Source: Candidatus Poribacteria bacterium | GTDB lineage: Bacteria > Poribacteria > WGA-4E > WGA-3G | Assembly: GCA_022827225.1 (NCBI GenBank) | Contig: JAJDTJ010000050.1 | Location: 1-60,178, forward strand | Direction: 5' to 3' | Length of the DNA stretch: 60,178 nt | Made by a program: the position numbers and the translations under genes | Part shown: positions 50,980-60,013 of the stretch, piece after piece | Numbering within the stretch: position 1 is the first letter of the stretch | Layout of the letters: every line of letters begins with the position of its first letter | Notes under the pieces: model-generated | The model's input: the letters and a program-made list of their open reading frames with translations, nothing else | The model's database searches: none | Told to the model about the DNA's origin: nothing

Positions 50980-51372
50980 TCATCGCTTAGAAACTTGCCA
51001 CTTTCCAAAATCATCTTGATAAAATAAAAAATCAGCAACTTTATCAAAATCAAGAGTGCGATAGTCAAAAAAACCTACTTCCGCCTTAGCACTACCAACC
51101 ACTCTGATTTTTGCTGGCCAATACTGTCGTGCTTTATTGAATTTACCCCATTCTTCTATTTTTACTGTCTTTAGTTTTGTATCCTGAGTCCAAAAAACCG
51201 TGCCCCCGCCTGGTTTTTTTACCCAAGATGTTGGTACTCCCTTGCTAAGTTCTTCTTCTACAAGTTTCTTTACTACCGATCCACTCGGTTTTGGGGCACC
51301 ACAACCAATAAGCAACGTTAGTGTAAAGAAAATCAAAATTGATAGGATAGTAGTTTGATTCACTGATTTCAT
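50980..51372 (-). CDS. Small lipoprotein, 130 residues
   Basis: Signal with lipobox LLIGCGAPKP at about residue 24. The mature part is a small alpha/beta domain that starts with a helix (VVKKLVEEELSKGVPTSWVK) and continues with strands (TVFWTQDTKLKTVKIEEWGK, KIRVVGSAKAEVGFFDYRTL) and ends DFGKWQVSKR. It resembles a class of short NTF2-like or DUF lipoproteins of unknown role. AGGAGGTTAAAAAC before the ATG is a strong ribosome site. It sits 67 bases upstream of the WD40-metzincin gene on the same strand. Confidence 0.7.
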   Translation of the reverse strand: MKSVNQTTILSILIFFTLTLLIGCGAPKPSGSVVKKLVEEELSKGVPTSWVKKPGGGTVFWTQDTKLKTVKIEEWGKFNKARQYWPAKIRVVGSAKAEVGFFDYRTLDFDKVADFLFYQDDFGKWQVSKR

Positions 51373-51548
51373 GTTTTTAACCTCCTAAAAGTAGATATCT
51401 ACGGTTGGAATAATAGACATTACTAAAGTTTGGACAATTTATGGCGATTGGACATTGAGTTTTCCTATGTTTTTCTTACGAGTTCTGTGTTGAGGCGTAA
51501 ATTGGAAAAACATACTGATATTTATCAAAAGTTGTGCTAAAGCACGAT

Positions 51549-52439
51549 TTATCGAGGGACTAAGGGCCTAAATGCCATTCTTGAGACCGAATCCGTATGC
51601 CCTGTGAGTGTGCGCAGGTGTCTGCCCGTGTTGGCATCCCACAAGCGGATGGTCTCGTCAACACTCCCACTTGCGAGGGTATTGCCATCAGGACTGAAGG
51701 CAACGCCTATGACCCCATCTGTATGTCCTGATAGCGTGCGGATGTGTTCCCCTCGCCTGATGTCCCACAAGCGGATGGTCTCGTCCTCACTCCCACTTGC
51801 GAGGGTGTTGCCATTTGCATACGAAAAGACCCACGCACCATCTCGGTTGCCGGACTTGTAAGTTCCTTTTGACTTCTCTGTGCCATCAGAATACCATTCA
51901 GTCCATAAGCCATCTTTGGAATCGTCTGTGTATGTGCCTTCGCTGCTTTTCTGACCATTCCCATACCAGAAAACCCAAGTGCTATCTTGTTTATTATTTT
52001 TGTAAGAACCTTCTCTGCTTTTCTGCCCGTTCTCATACCACTCGGTCCACAAACCATTTCTCTGTCCGTTTCTGAAAATTCCTTTCTGATAATTCTGATT
52101 GTTGCTGTACCAATTGATATAGAGTCCGTTCGGTTTACCGTTCTGAAACTGATAAAGTGTTCTCCCGCTTTTTACCCACCCCGCATAAGGTCTTTCTTGG
52201 TTAGGCGCGTAATGCAGTTCTTCCCCCGACGGTGTGCGACGAGTCTGCAAGCTATCTTCGTTTATTGCTTTTGCGATAACTTCCTCGCGAACTTTTGGGT
52301 CATCTAAGTTCGGTTCACCGCAACCGATTATCAGCAAAAACATTATACAAAAAACTGATAACACTTTCCAAACGCTAACTATATCTACCACAGAACCTAT
52401 ATTATTCTCTCTTTTCAACAAAATATGCCTAATCATCAT
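51549..52439 (-). CDS. Lipoprotein chimera: MORN-type repeats joined to two WD40 blades
   Basis: 296 residues from the ATG at 52439 (AGGAGGAAAAGC). Lipobox [10 protein letters not shown] near residue 40. Residues about 90-215 are five YwqK/MORN-like repeats ([20 protein letters not shown] and similar). At [20 protein letters not shown] the text switches in mid-sentence to WD40 blades; the second blade ends prematurely in [24 protein letters not shown] looks like the normal [11 protein letters not shown] joint, so recombination at a short shared string fused two unrelated repeat proteins. Only two of the usual seven blades are left, so no closed propeller can form. Whether the product is stable is unclear. 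Confidence 0.7.
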   Translation of the reverse strand: MMIRHILLKRENNIGSVVDIVSVWKVLSVFCIMFLLIIGCGEPNLDDPKVREEVIAKAINEDSLQTRRTPSGEELHYAPNQERPYAGWVKSGRTLYQFQNGKPNGLYINWYSNNQNYQKGIFRNGQRNGLWTEWYENGQKSREGSYKNNKQDSTWVFWYGNGQKSSEGTYTDDSKDGLWTEWYSDGTEKSKGTYKSGNRDGAWVFSYANGNTLASGSEDETIRLWDIRRGEHIRTLSGHTDGVIGVAFSPDGNTLASGSVDETIRLWDANTGRHLRTLTGHTDSVSRMAFRPLVPR

Positions 52440-52492
52440 GCTTTTCCTCCTAAATAAGGGTATTAGCAAATTTGCCAATACCCTGTAATTTT

Positions 52493-53161
52493 CTATGAAT
52501 CTGAAGGTGTATTCTCAGTTGAATCTGAGGGTGTTTCCTCCGTTGACAAAGTCGTTTCTATCTTCTTTAAATTCGTTGCCATATCTACAAACACACTGAT
52601 CTGCTCCGCTACAAAATAGGAGGAAATCAGCAAAATCACACCGCTGAGAACAGAAACAATTAACGAAAGGACACCTATTATAAAACTAATGTTTCCACTC
52701 ATCAGTGAGCCACTCATGAAAAGATTCAGAATACCCGTAATATTACCACCGAAAATTGATGCCACCAATCCTTGAATACCCGCTCCAACGAGTGCAAGAA
52801 ATCCGACTTCTCCAGATAATCGGATTAGGATAACCGCAGTGGATAACAACGTGAAATGTGTCTCATCACCGAGGTCACCTATTTTTTTCGACCTGTTCCA
52901 AAACAACATCAGGAGCACTAAACCCACGAGAATGTTAATGCAAAGTCCCAGAAAGGATCCGATGATAACAAGCGTCCGTGATCCTGTTCCTAAATAATCG
53001 CTCGCAGCGATTGACCCAACACAGATAGCAATACCCCACACGATCGCACCAATCAAAGTAAGCACACCCATAATTTTGACGAGAATTGAAACCCATTTTC
53101 GAAACTGTCGACCTGATTCAAATGAGTCAATCCAATTTACGATATAGCGTAAATATTTCAA
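52493..53161 (-). CDS. Membrane protein with four to five helices, unknown
   Basis: 222 residues with a TTG start at 53161, preceded by TTGGAGGAATAACA. The frame is open upstream, but that part lies in an inverted-repeat element and is not coding. Helices: [60 protein letters not shown], then [20 protein letters not shown]. The C-terminus is acidic ([20 protein letters not shown]), probably cytoplasmic. I do not recognise it; it may be of the DUF4282 type. It lies in a run of small membrane proteins. Confidence 0.6.
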   Translation of the reverse strand: MKYLRYIVNWIDSFESGRQFRKWVSILVKIMGVLTLIGAIVWGIAICVGSIAASDYLGTGSRTLVIIGSFLGLCINILVGLVLLMLFWNRSKKIGDLGDETHFTLLSTAVILIRLSGEVGFLALVGAGIQGLVASIFGGNITGILNLFMSGSLMSGNISFIIGVLSLIVSVLSGVILLISSYFVAEQISVFVDMATNLKKIETTLSTEETPSDSTENTPSDS

Positions 53162-53186
53162 TGTTATTCCTCCAATGGGACACTTC

Positions 53187-53383
53187 TGTAGCGCAAACTG
53201 TATGAAGATTAATTTTTTAATTCGGTAACTTTGTGTCCACACGAGGCGCGTGTACTCCGCTGCTGGCGAGGTGTTTTTGCTGGGGTGTTTCCGTCCTAAC
53301 CTCGCCAAACGCGCTTTTGGCATCTGTCGGGACTAAAGAAATTACCGAAATATTTATTTAATATTCATACAGATTGCGCTACA
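53187..53383. mobile_element. 197-base inverted-repeat element (MITE-like), copy B
   Basis: Left end 53187-53229 (TGTAGCGCAAACTGTATGAA and on to TTCGGTAAC) and right end 53342-53383 are inverted copies with about 35 of 43 bases equal. Inside, GGCGAGGT and ACCTCGCC can pair again (around 53267-53305). The element lies just upstream of the TTG start of the membrane protein. The terminal sequence matches 22679-22710 and the ends at 29872-30000. Confidence 0.7.
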
Positions 53384-53428
53384 TAGGTGGCAACTTAGGT
53401 TATTTTATTGCCATCCGGTAGCATAGTA

Positions 53429-53884
53429 TCAAAACATCGGTCTATTCCCAATAACATAAGTTTGTTGAAAATCTTCCTCAGATTTCGTCAAGAGTATGAT
53501 GAATTCAATAAAAACAATGATACCGACCGCGACATTTGGAGTCCAAAGAAGCATCCATGTGAACCAAAAACCAACGGTATTAATGAGTAGGAAAATAATC
53601 CCTGGCACCGTGTAACCAAGATAGAATTTATGAACCCCAAGGTATCCAAAGAAAAGAGCAAGAAGCACCGCGGTTTTTTTGCTTTTTACTGAAGGTTTTG
53701 AACCAACAGCAGGATATATTTCCTTAGCTTGACCATTTTCAATAGAAAAATCGACAGACATGCCAGGAGTTGGGGGGGAATCTGCATTCCAATTGACACC
53801 TTCAAAATTATAACGCTCACCGTCATCACCGGATATTGCCCCAGTGTTAGACTCGTTTGAAAAGTCAAGAATTTTACCTTTCAT
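53429..53884 (-). CDS. Cold-shock-like N-domain with TM2 domain
   Basis: 151 residues from the ATG at 53884, with AAGGAGAAATTAC. Residues 1-60 (KGKILDFSNESNTGAISGDD, RYNFEGVNWNADSPPTPGMS) resemble the five-strand cold-shock/OB fold found in bacterial membrane proteins. Residues 70-140 form a TM2 domain: KSKKTAVLLALFFGYLGVHK followed by a two-helix hairpin with FYLGYTVPGI between. TM2 proteins are found in many bacteria without known role. A cold-shock-like part fused to TM2 is recurrent in other genomes too. Confidence 0.75.
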   Translation of the reverse strand: MKGKILDFSNESNTGAISGDDGERYNFEGVNWNADSPPTPGMSVDFSIENGQAKEIYPAVGSKPSVKSKKTAVLLALFFGYLGVHKFYLGYTVPGIIFLLINTVGFWFTWMLLWTPNVAVGIIVFIEFIILLTKSEEDFQQTYVIGNRPMF

Positions 53885-53961
53885 TGTAAATTTCTCCTTT
53901 GAGATTAGATTGTAAATCAACGGATATATAAATTTGTCAATGTTCTTGTACACTGACATGA

Positions 53962-54492
53962 TTAAAATAAACGCCTAATTGCATACGTCCTGATCGGTGT
54001 TCCGATCAATGCCCAGTTGAACTGAACTTTTTTCATTTTCACCTTATAGGCATTATTGAGCATCACTGCTAATAGTGTCTGTCCATTCGGATTGAACGCA
54101 ACGCTTGAGACAGAACCCGTATGCCCCGTGAGCGTGGGGAGGTGTCTACCCGTGTTGGCACCCCACAAGCGGATAGTCTCGTCGCCACTTCCACTGGCGA
54201 GCATCGTTCCATCAGGGCTAAAGGCTACGCTATAGACAGAACCCGTATGCCTCGTAAGCAGATCAAGCTCTTCGCCAGTCTGTGCATCGTAAATCCAGAT
54301 ACCGATAGAACTCGCAACCGCCAAACGCGTGCCATCCGGTGAATATGCGACTTCGCTGATTCTGCCTTTACCGAGTCGTGCCTTTGCGCCTTCGGGTAAA
54401 TCCAATTGTGTATAGTCTTGGGCCCAGGTGTTTACGGAAAAAGCAAATACCACAACCCAAATCAGTGAAAGCGCAAAAAATCTGTGTTTCAT
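53962..54492 (-). pseudogene. Truncated WD40 protein, N-terminal part only
   Basis: 176 residues. A signal (FFALSLIWVVVFAFSVNTWA) and the conserved QDYTQLDLPEGAKARLGKG motif parallel the start of the 816-residue WD40 protein at 55467-57917. Three blades follow (HTGSVYSVAFSPDGTMLASG, DETIRLWGANTGRH), but the fourth breaks off at VAFNPNGQTLLAVMLNN and goes on in unrelated sequence. The dockerin and FlgD-like tail are missing. It is probably a decayed paralogue. Confidence 0.65.
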
Positions 54493-54547
54493 GAAGACGT
54501 TTCTCCTGCTACTTTCTTATCAACATTTCCGTTCCAACTCATGGAGT

Positions 54548-54898
54548 TTATTTATTCAACAAGTCAATAATCTTACCGATCCCCATACAAATTGCTCCTG
54601 GCACAATGAATATCATCGCTGCGCCAAATGCTATTACAACCTCCCCAAAAGTCAATTCTGACTTTGATGTAGAGAATAACATTTGTTGTTGTTCGGCGAA
54701 TGCCACAAACAAATATATCCCAACAATAACTCCGAAGATTATTGTTATTATACCGATTATCTGATATACTGTGCCTGATCCTGCTTTTCTATATTCAGTT
54801 CCATTCCCATTGGAATCGGTTTCTAATCGCACACCTCCCACGGTAGGTAGGTCCTGTTGATCTTCATTTGTATCAACAGTGTTTTCGTCATTTTTCAT
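54548..54898 (-). CDS. Small membrane protein, two helices
   Basis: 116 residues. A hydrophilic acidic start of about 45 residues (NDENTVDTNEDQQDLPTVGG) precedes two helices: QIIGIITIIFGVIVGIYLFV and VVIAFGAAMIFIVPGAICMG. No known family. It has AAGGAGAAAACAAG before the ATG and is linked to the next membrane protein in the same direction by a 21-base gap. Confidence 0.55.
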   Translation of the reverse strand: MKNDENTVDTNEDQQDLPTVGGVRLETDSNGNGTEYRKAGSGTVYQIIGIITIIFGVIVGIYLFVAFAEQQQMLFSTSKSELTFGEVVIAFGAAMIFIVPGAICMGIGKIIDLLNK

Positions 54899-54919
54899 TC
54901 TTGTTTTCTCCTTATTATC

Positions 54920-55384
54920 TTACCCATCGTCGGCGTTGGGAGACTTCCATACACCAACGATCGCAAGAATAAATCCGATAGTTGTTCCAAACGCTCCAAT
55001 TTGAAGCGTGGCTTCTAACTCTTCTAGGGTGACTTTACCTATGGGCGTATCGATCCCCATGTTAAGATGAATATACTCAAATAAGAGACATCCGAGTCCA
55101 ACACCGCTACTGATAAAAACCGGCAGTTTGGATTTCCAAGGTGTCTGTACTTTTAACATATAAAGACTTACCACAACAATTACCAGAGCCGCAATCAAAG
55201 CAAGGGTAATTAGATTCACTTGCTGCTTCGTAGCAAGTTCAAAGCCTGATACGAAAACAATTTCACTGTTCAACTTTTCGCCCCACATCTTTATAGAGCA
55301 ATCAATCTTGATCCAGGGCAGAAAGAAGCAAACGAGTGCCAGAATTCCGCCAGCCGGTGTCATGAATCGTGCATTCGATTTCAT
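54920..55384 (-). CDS. Small membrane protein, four helices
   Basis: 154 residues. Helices: PAGGILALVCFFLPWIKIDC, LITLALIAALVIVVVSLYML, LPVFISSGVGLGCLLFEYIH and GAFGTTIGFILAIVGVWKS. A loop after the first helix holds WIKIDCSIKMWGEKLNSEIV. I do not recognise the family; the layout with one loop after the first helix resembles small DUF-type proteins of Gram-negatives. It starts 21 bases before the 116-residue gene. Confidence 0.55.
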   Translation of the reverse strand: MKSNARFMTPAGGILALVCFFLPWIKIDCSIKMWGEKLNSEIVFVSGFELATKQQVNLITLALIAALVIVVVSLYMLKVQTPWKSKLPVFISSGVGLGCLLFEYIHLNMGIDTPIGKVTLEELEATLQIGAFGTTIGFILAIVGVWKSPNADDG

Positions 55385-55466
55385 TTTCTTTCACCTCAAA
55401 TGTAAGCGGTATAGACCAAAATAATGGTGTTTCCCAAATCTGTTTTTCACGAAGTAAAATCTACTT

Positions 55467-57917
55467 TCACTTTTTTATTAGCATCTTGCGCGTCGCCGTG
55501 AAATCGCCTGCGGTGAGAGTGTAGAAATAGATTCCGCTCACAACAGGTTCACCCAACGCGTTTTTGCCATCCCAATACGCTGCACGACTTTTGCCTTGAT
55601 AGATACCCACAGGTCGATGTCCTAATGTGAGTGTTCGGACAACCGTGCCATCCACAGCAAAAATAGAGATACTGACATCAACAGGGGTAGCTAACTGATA
55701 GGGTATCCACGTCTCTGGGTTGAATGGGTTTGGATAGTTCGGCAATAGGATTGTTGCTTTGGGTGTTAGTGTAGCGAGGAGCTGCTCAAGGATCAGAACT
55801 CCGCGCTGGAAAATGGGGTCTGTCAAGTTCATCTGCCGTGCTTCCCGCAACCACGTTTCCACCGCTGCCTTTGTAGGAGCGATCTCCAGATGACGACTCC
55901 ATATTTCAGGGGCGGCGGAAACTGTATTGCCAAATGCCGCCGCCACAAGTGTCAAGTCTATGATATTGACAACGCCATCGTTATTGACATCCGCATCGTT
56001 TGATCCAGTTTTCCCGAAGTTGGAGGCGACTAAGGTGAGATCAATGATGTTCACAACGCCGTCCTGATTGACATCCTCTGGTGATACGGGGGGTATGAGT
56101 TCCCATAAAAGCACCGTGCCATCACCGCTCCCGCTTGCGAGCGTATTGCCATCCGGACTATACGCTATACTATAAACAAAGTCGTTGTGTCCTATGAACG
56201 TGTTTATGAGTGTGCCAGTGTGTGCGTCCCATAAACGCACCACTCTCCAACCCCCACTTGCGATAGTGTTTCCATCCGGACTATACGCTACACTACCGAC
56301 ATAACCGGTGTGTTCAAGGTGTTCAAGCGTGTTTATGAGTGTGCCTGTGTGTGCGTCCCATAAAAGCACGGTGCCGTCCGAACTCCCGCTTGCGAGCGTA
56401 TTACCATCTGGACTATACACTACACTATTGACCGAGTCGTTGTGTTCAAGCGTGTTTATGAGTGTTCCAGTGTGTGCGTCCCATAAAAGCACTCCTCCCG
56501 AACTCACGTTTGCGATAGTGTTTCCATCTGGACTATACGCTACACTTATGACAGAGCCGGTGTATCCCGTGAGTGTGTTTATGAGTGTTCCAGTGTGTGC
56601 GTCCCATAAACGCACGGTGTTTCCCCAACTCCCAGCTGCGATGGTGTTTCCATCTGGATTATACGCGATACTATAAACAAAGTCGTTGTGTTCAAGCGTG
56701 TTTATGAGTGTGCCTGTGTCTGCGCTCCATAAACGCACTCCTCCCCAACTCGCACTTGCGATGGTGTTTCCATCCGGACTATACGCTACACCATAGACCG
56801 AGTCATTGTGTCCCGTGAGCGTATTTATGAGTGTGTCTGTGTCTGCGTCCCATAAATGCACTCCTCCTGAACTCCCGCTTGCGATCATGTTTCCATCTGG
56901 ACTGAACGCAACACTATTGACCGAGTCGTTGTGTTCAAGCGTGTTTATGAGTGTGCCTGTGTCTGCGCTCCATAAACGAACCTCGTCCGAACTCCCGCTG
57001 GCGATAGTGTTTCCATCCGGACTATACGCTACGCTACTGACATCGCTGTTGTGTCCCATGAGTGTGTTTATGAGTATGCCTGTGTCTACGTCCCATAAAC
57101 GCACGGTGTCGTCCCAACCCCCGCTTGTGAGCGTGGTGCCATCCGGACTGAACGCAACACTATAGACCGAGTCGTTGTGTTCAAGCGTGTTTATGAGTGT
57201 GCCTGTGTCTGCGTCCCATAAACGCACTCCTTCCCAACTCCCGGTTGCGATGGTGTTTCCATCTGGACTATACGCTATACTATAAACAAAGTCGTTGTGT
57301 CCCGTGAGTGTGTTTATGAGTGTGCCTGTGTCTGCGTCCCATAAACGCACGGTCTCGTACCGACTTCCGCTTGCGATGGTGTTTCCATCCGGACTGAACG
57401 CAACACTATTGACCGAGTCGTTGTGTTCAAGCGTGTTTATGAGTGTGCCTGTGTCTGCGTCCCATAAACGCACGGTCTCGTCCCAAATCTCCCCGCTTGC
57501 GATGGTGTTTCCATCCGGACTGAACGCAACACTATTGACCGAGTCGTTGTGTTCAAGCGTGTTTACGAGTGTGCCAGTGTGTGCGTCCCATAAACGCACG
57601 GTCTCGTCATGACTTCCAGCTGCGATGGTGTTTCCATCTGGACTATACGCTACACTTATGACAGAGCCGGTGTGTCTACCAATCAGTGCCACCTCCACAC
57701 CGCTACGCGCGTCATACACCCAAATACCGATGCCACCGCCCACCGCCAGACGCGTCCCATCCGGCGAATACGCGATATCGCTTATCGTCCCTTTACCGAG
57801 GCGTGCTTTGACACCTTCGGGTAAATGCCATTGTGTGTAGTCTTGGGCGGAGGTATTCAGTGTAGATGTGAGCGTTACAAAGAAAGCCATCAGAACCAAT
57901 AGGTATTTTGTTTTCAT
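55467..57917 (-). CDS. Secreted 14-blade WD40 protein with dockerin and FlgD-like tail
   Basis: 816 residues. Signal 1-25 (KYLLVLMAFFVTLTSTLNTS). Residues 40-605 contain 14 WD40 blades, i.e. two seven-blade propellers; 12 of them are nearly identical in text ([20 protein letters not shown], then WDADTGTLINTLE), so the DNA is a long array of about 126-base direct repeats. Residues 613-665 are a dockerin (EDVNQDGVVNIIDLTLVASN, DVNNDGVVNIIDLTLV). Residues 719-816 are the FlgD-like domain (LLPNYPNPFNPETWIPYQLA). The last 200 residues are almost the same as in the 1025-residue protein. It is probably exported and docks to a cohesin. Confidence 0.85.
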   Translation of the reverse strand: MKTKYLLVLMAFFVTLTSTLNTSAQDYTQWHLPEGVKARLGKGTISDIAYSPDGTRLAVGGGIGIWVYDARSGVEVALIGRHTGSVISVAYSPDGNTIAAGSHDETVRLWDAHTGTLVNTLEHNDSVNSVAFSPDGNTIASGEIWDETVRLWDADTGTLINTLEHNDSVNSVAFSPDGNTIASGSRYETVRLWDADTGTLINTLTGHNDFVYSIAYSPDGNTIATGSWEGVRLWDADTGTLINTLEHNDSVYSVAFSPDGTTLTSGGWDDTVRLWDVDTGILINTLMGHNSDVSSVAYSPDGNTIASGSSDEVRLWSADTGTLINTLEHNDSVNSVAFSPDGNMIASGSSGGVHLWDADTDTLINTLTGHNDSVYGVAYSPDGNTIASASWGGVRLWSADTGTLINTLEHNDFVYSIAYNPDGNTIAAGSWGNTVRLWDAHTGTLINTLTGYTGSVISVAYSPDGNTIANVSSGGVLLWDAHTGTLINTLEHNDSVNSVVYSPDGNTLASGSSDGTVLLWDAHTGTLINTLEHLEHTGYVGSVAYSPDGNTIASGGWRVVRLWDAHTGTLINTFIGHNDFVYSIAYSPDGNTLASGSGDGTVLLWELIPPVSPEDVNQDGVVNIIDLTLVASNFGKTGSNDADVNNDGVVNIIDLTLVAAAFGNTVSAAPEIWSRHLEIAPTKAAVETWLREARQMNLTDPIFQRGVLILEQLLATLTPKATILLPNYPNPFNPETWIPYQLATPVDVSISIFAVDGTVVRTLTLGHRPVGIYQGKSRAAYWDGKNALGEPVVSGIYFYTLTAGDFTATRKMLIKK

Positions 57918-58027
57918 AAAGTCGTCCTCCTTTTTTGCGATGAATCTTTTCTATAACCAGCATAAAAAATCTCTGCTGATTTTCGCCAGTAGAGATTTAT
58001 CTTTATAGCGTAAAGCATTTGCGCCTC

Positions 58028-58957
58028 TTAATAGACTTTTCGTTTCCGAAGTTCCATGGCTTGGTTTTTCACAATCGTCATTTCCCGCGGATCCAGATAA
58101 ATATAAATCTGTTTCAGAATCTCGTCATACTGGGTCTCAAAAACGCGACCGATGTCTGAATAAAATTGATTATCAATCTCCATAAGCTGCTGCCATGTAA
58201 TCGGTTCTGGATGTTCACGTATTGTCGCTTTAGGTGTTGCCGTAAACGATGGAATTAGAATTGTTTTCGACCACATAAGTTCGCCGGTTAAACCTTCATA
58301 CGCTTCGAGTTCGACCTCACATCCAACGTGTACTTCTCCAGACGGTATAACTCCAACCGAGTCCATCCCCATCATTACTGCTCCGCTGAACAGAGGTATA
58401 CCGATCAATAAGAGGTTTATTTTATCACCCCTCCTAGGTGTTACAGCAGCAGTGAGAAGAGCAGTTAGTGATATAGGGGTCACTACACATCCATTCAAAA
58501 TGAGTTGCACTGTTTTACGTTTGTATCGAATACCACTCGTGTCGGCACTGAGTTTAACTTGTGCTGTGAGGATTAAATCACTGCCCTCTTTATCAGGATA
58601 GATCATTTCGTCAAGAGTGCGGTAAGACCCCTTAACAGTGTAGCCACGAGCTGTGAGGACCTCTCCAAAATCCTTTGTCATATTACTCGTAAGTTCCTGA
58701 AACAGAGGCGGAGGAGGTGCTACTGAAGGAAGGACGATCCCTTGTTGTAAAGACAGCGTTTGTTGATGAAAGGTAGGTGCTATAAACTTTACGCCGACGA
58801 GCGCAAACGTCACGTCGGCTGACCCCGGGGGAGATTCTGCCGTGGGAACATAGTCAAAAGTGATAGTCTCGCGTGGAGGTTGTGCATAGCGGCCTGCACA
58901 GCTCGTTATAATAAAGCAGACAAATGCGACAATACTAAATTGGCAAAAATATCGCAT
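58028..58957 (-). CDS. HpaA-like lipoprotein, copy 1
   Basis: 309 residues. Lipobox TSCAGRYA near residue 20 (FIITSCAG). The mature protein begins with a Pro-rich stretch (PPRETITFDYVPTAESPPGS) and holds SADVTFALVGVKFIAP. The end is EMTIVKNQAMELRKRKVY, the same as in the next gene. The layout resembles HpaA-type (Helicobacter neuraminyllactose-binding haemagglutinin) lipoproteins, in which an N-terminal alpha/beta domain binds an outer partner. A TM-like helix (INLLLIGIPLFSGAVMM) in the middle is odd for a lipoprotein. AAGGAGATTTATTTCA precedes the ATG. Confidence 0.6.
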   Translation of the reverse strand: MRYFCQFSIVAFVCFIITSCAGRYAQPPRETITFDYVPTAESPPGSADVTFALVGVKFIAPTFHQQTLSLQQGIVLPSVAPPPPLFQELTSNMTKDFGEVLTARGYTVKGSYRTLDEMIYPDKEGSDLILTAQVKLSADTSGIRYKRKTVQLILNGCVVTPISLTALLTAAVTPRRGDKINLLLIGIPLFSGAVMMGMDSVGVIPSGEVHVGCEVELEAYEGLTGELMWSKTILIPSFTATPKATIREHPEPITWQQLMEIDNQFYSDIGRVFETQYDEILKQIYIYLDPREMTIVKNQAMELRKRKVY

Positions 58958-59032
58958 TGAAATAAATCTCCTTTTTCAAATTGGTGGAAAACGAGCAACG
59001 CTTCATCTTCGCAGCTAAAGCGTTTGCCTCTA

Positions 59033-59905
59033 TTAATAGACCTTCCTCTTCCGTAGTTCCATGGCTTGGTTTTTCACTATCATCATTTCCCTCGGATCCA
59101 GATAGGTATAGACCACACCGAGAACCTCGCTATACTGCCTTTTAAGAGCACGACCAAAGTTATTGTGGAACTCGTTATCTTTTTCCAAAAAAACCTCTAT
59201 TGGAACATTAGGAAATACACGTGTCCGGTACATTCCAAACGTTATTGAGTTTAGCTGCTCAACAGGGAGTTTCCCATATTGGGCAGCAAGTGTTGTTAAA
59301 CTTGCGGATGTATACGAGGGGTACGAGGAGTCCATGGCTACCTCAAATGGATCTAAGGCTACATTCTTCGTCCACATAGGTTCATTCGTCAGAAGTTCAA
59401 GGAGGACAAGTTTGACATCACATATAACGCTCACGGAACCTCCAAGTGCGTAGTATTTGGTCTCGGTAAACGGTGGTCGCGTGTAAGAATCAACACGTAT
59501 GTCCGACGTATTGGTTATAATGTTCACTTGGGCTGTGAGCAGTAAATCGTTCCCCTCCTTAACTGGGTGAATTACTTCATCATACGTTTTGAAAGGTCCT
59601 GTTACGCCAAAGCCTCGCGCGTTGAGAACCTCCATGAAATCATTGGTCATAGTATTCGCGAAGTCATCAAAAAGAGGGGTTTGAACATTAAAAAGTCCCT
59701 GTGCGGCGGTTTGCTGTGCAGGCTTTGCTAATTGTGCACCAACAACCACAAATGTGACGTCGGCCGAGCCTGGGGCAGCTTCTGCTTCAGGGGTGTAGTC
59801 AAACGAAATCGGTTCTCGCGGTGGCATAGCGGGTAAACCACCACAACCAGCTATAACAACAAAGCAGGTCATAGCAGCTAAGAAAAATTGACAAAAATAT
59901 CGCAT
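59033..59905 (-). CDS. HpaA-like lipoprotein, copy 2
   Basis: 290 residues from the ATG at 59905 (AAAAGGAGATTCGTTAAA). Lipobox VIAGCGGLPA. Like copy 1 it has a Pro-rich start (PPREPISFDYTPEAEAAPGS), SADVTFVVVGAQL, a long acidic-aromatic body (DNEFHNNFGRALKRQYSEVL) and the shared end YLDPREMMIVKNQAMELRKR. The two differ in the middle third, where copy 2 lacks the hydrophobic helix. A tandem duplication is the simplest origin. Confidence 0.65.
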   Translation of the reverse strand: MRYFCQFFLAAMTCFVVIAGCGGLPAMPPREPISFDYTPEAEAAPGSADVTFVVVGAQLAKPAQQTAAQGLFNVQTPLFDDFANTMTNDFMEVLNARGFGVTGPFKTYDEVIHPVKEGNDLLLTAQVNIITNTSDIRVDSYTRPPFTETKYYALGGSVSVICDVKLVLLELLTNEPMWTKNVALDPFEVAMDSSYPSYTSASLTTLAAQYGKLPVEQLNSITFGMYRTRVFPNVPIEVFLEKDNEFHNNFGRALKRQYSEVLGVVYTYLDPREMMIVKNQAMELRKRKVY

Positions 59906-60013
59906 TTTAACGAATCTCCTTTTATAATTCAATTGAGTCAGACTATTTGCTAAAGTTGGATTTTTTCAAGATATTCTCCAAAATTAGCGATACAATGAAC
60001 GGTTTGCAAACAC

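Noticed and set aside
53162..53323. 54-codon N-terminal extension of the membrane protein at 52493
   Set aside because: It reads through the inverted-repeat element; the TTG at 53161 has a proper ribosome site and the extension has no homologous look.
55740..57900. CRISPR-like regular repeats of about 126 bases
   Set aside because: They are in-frame WD40 blades without unique spacers of constant length; no cas genes are present.
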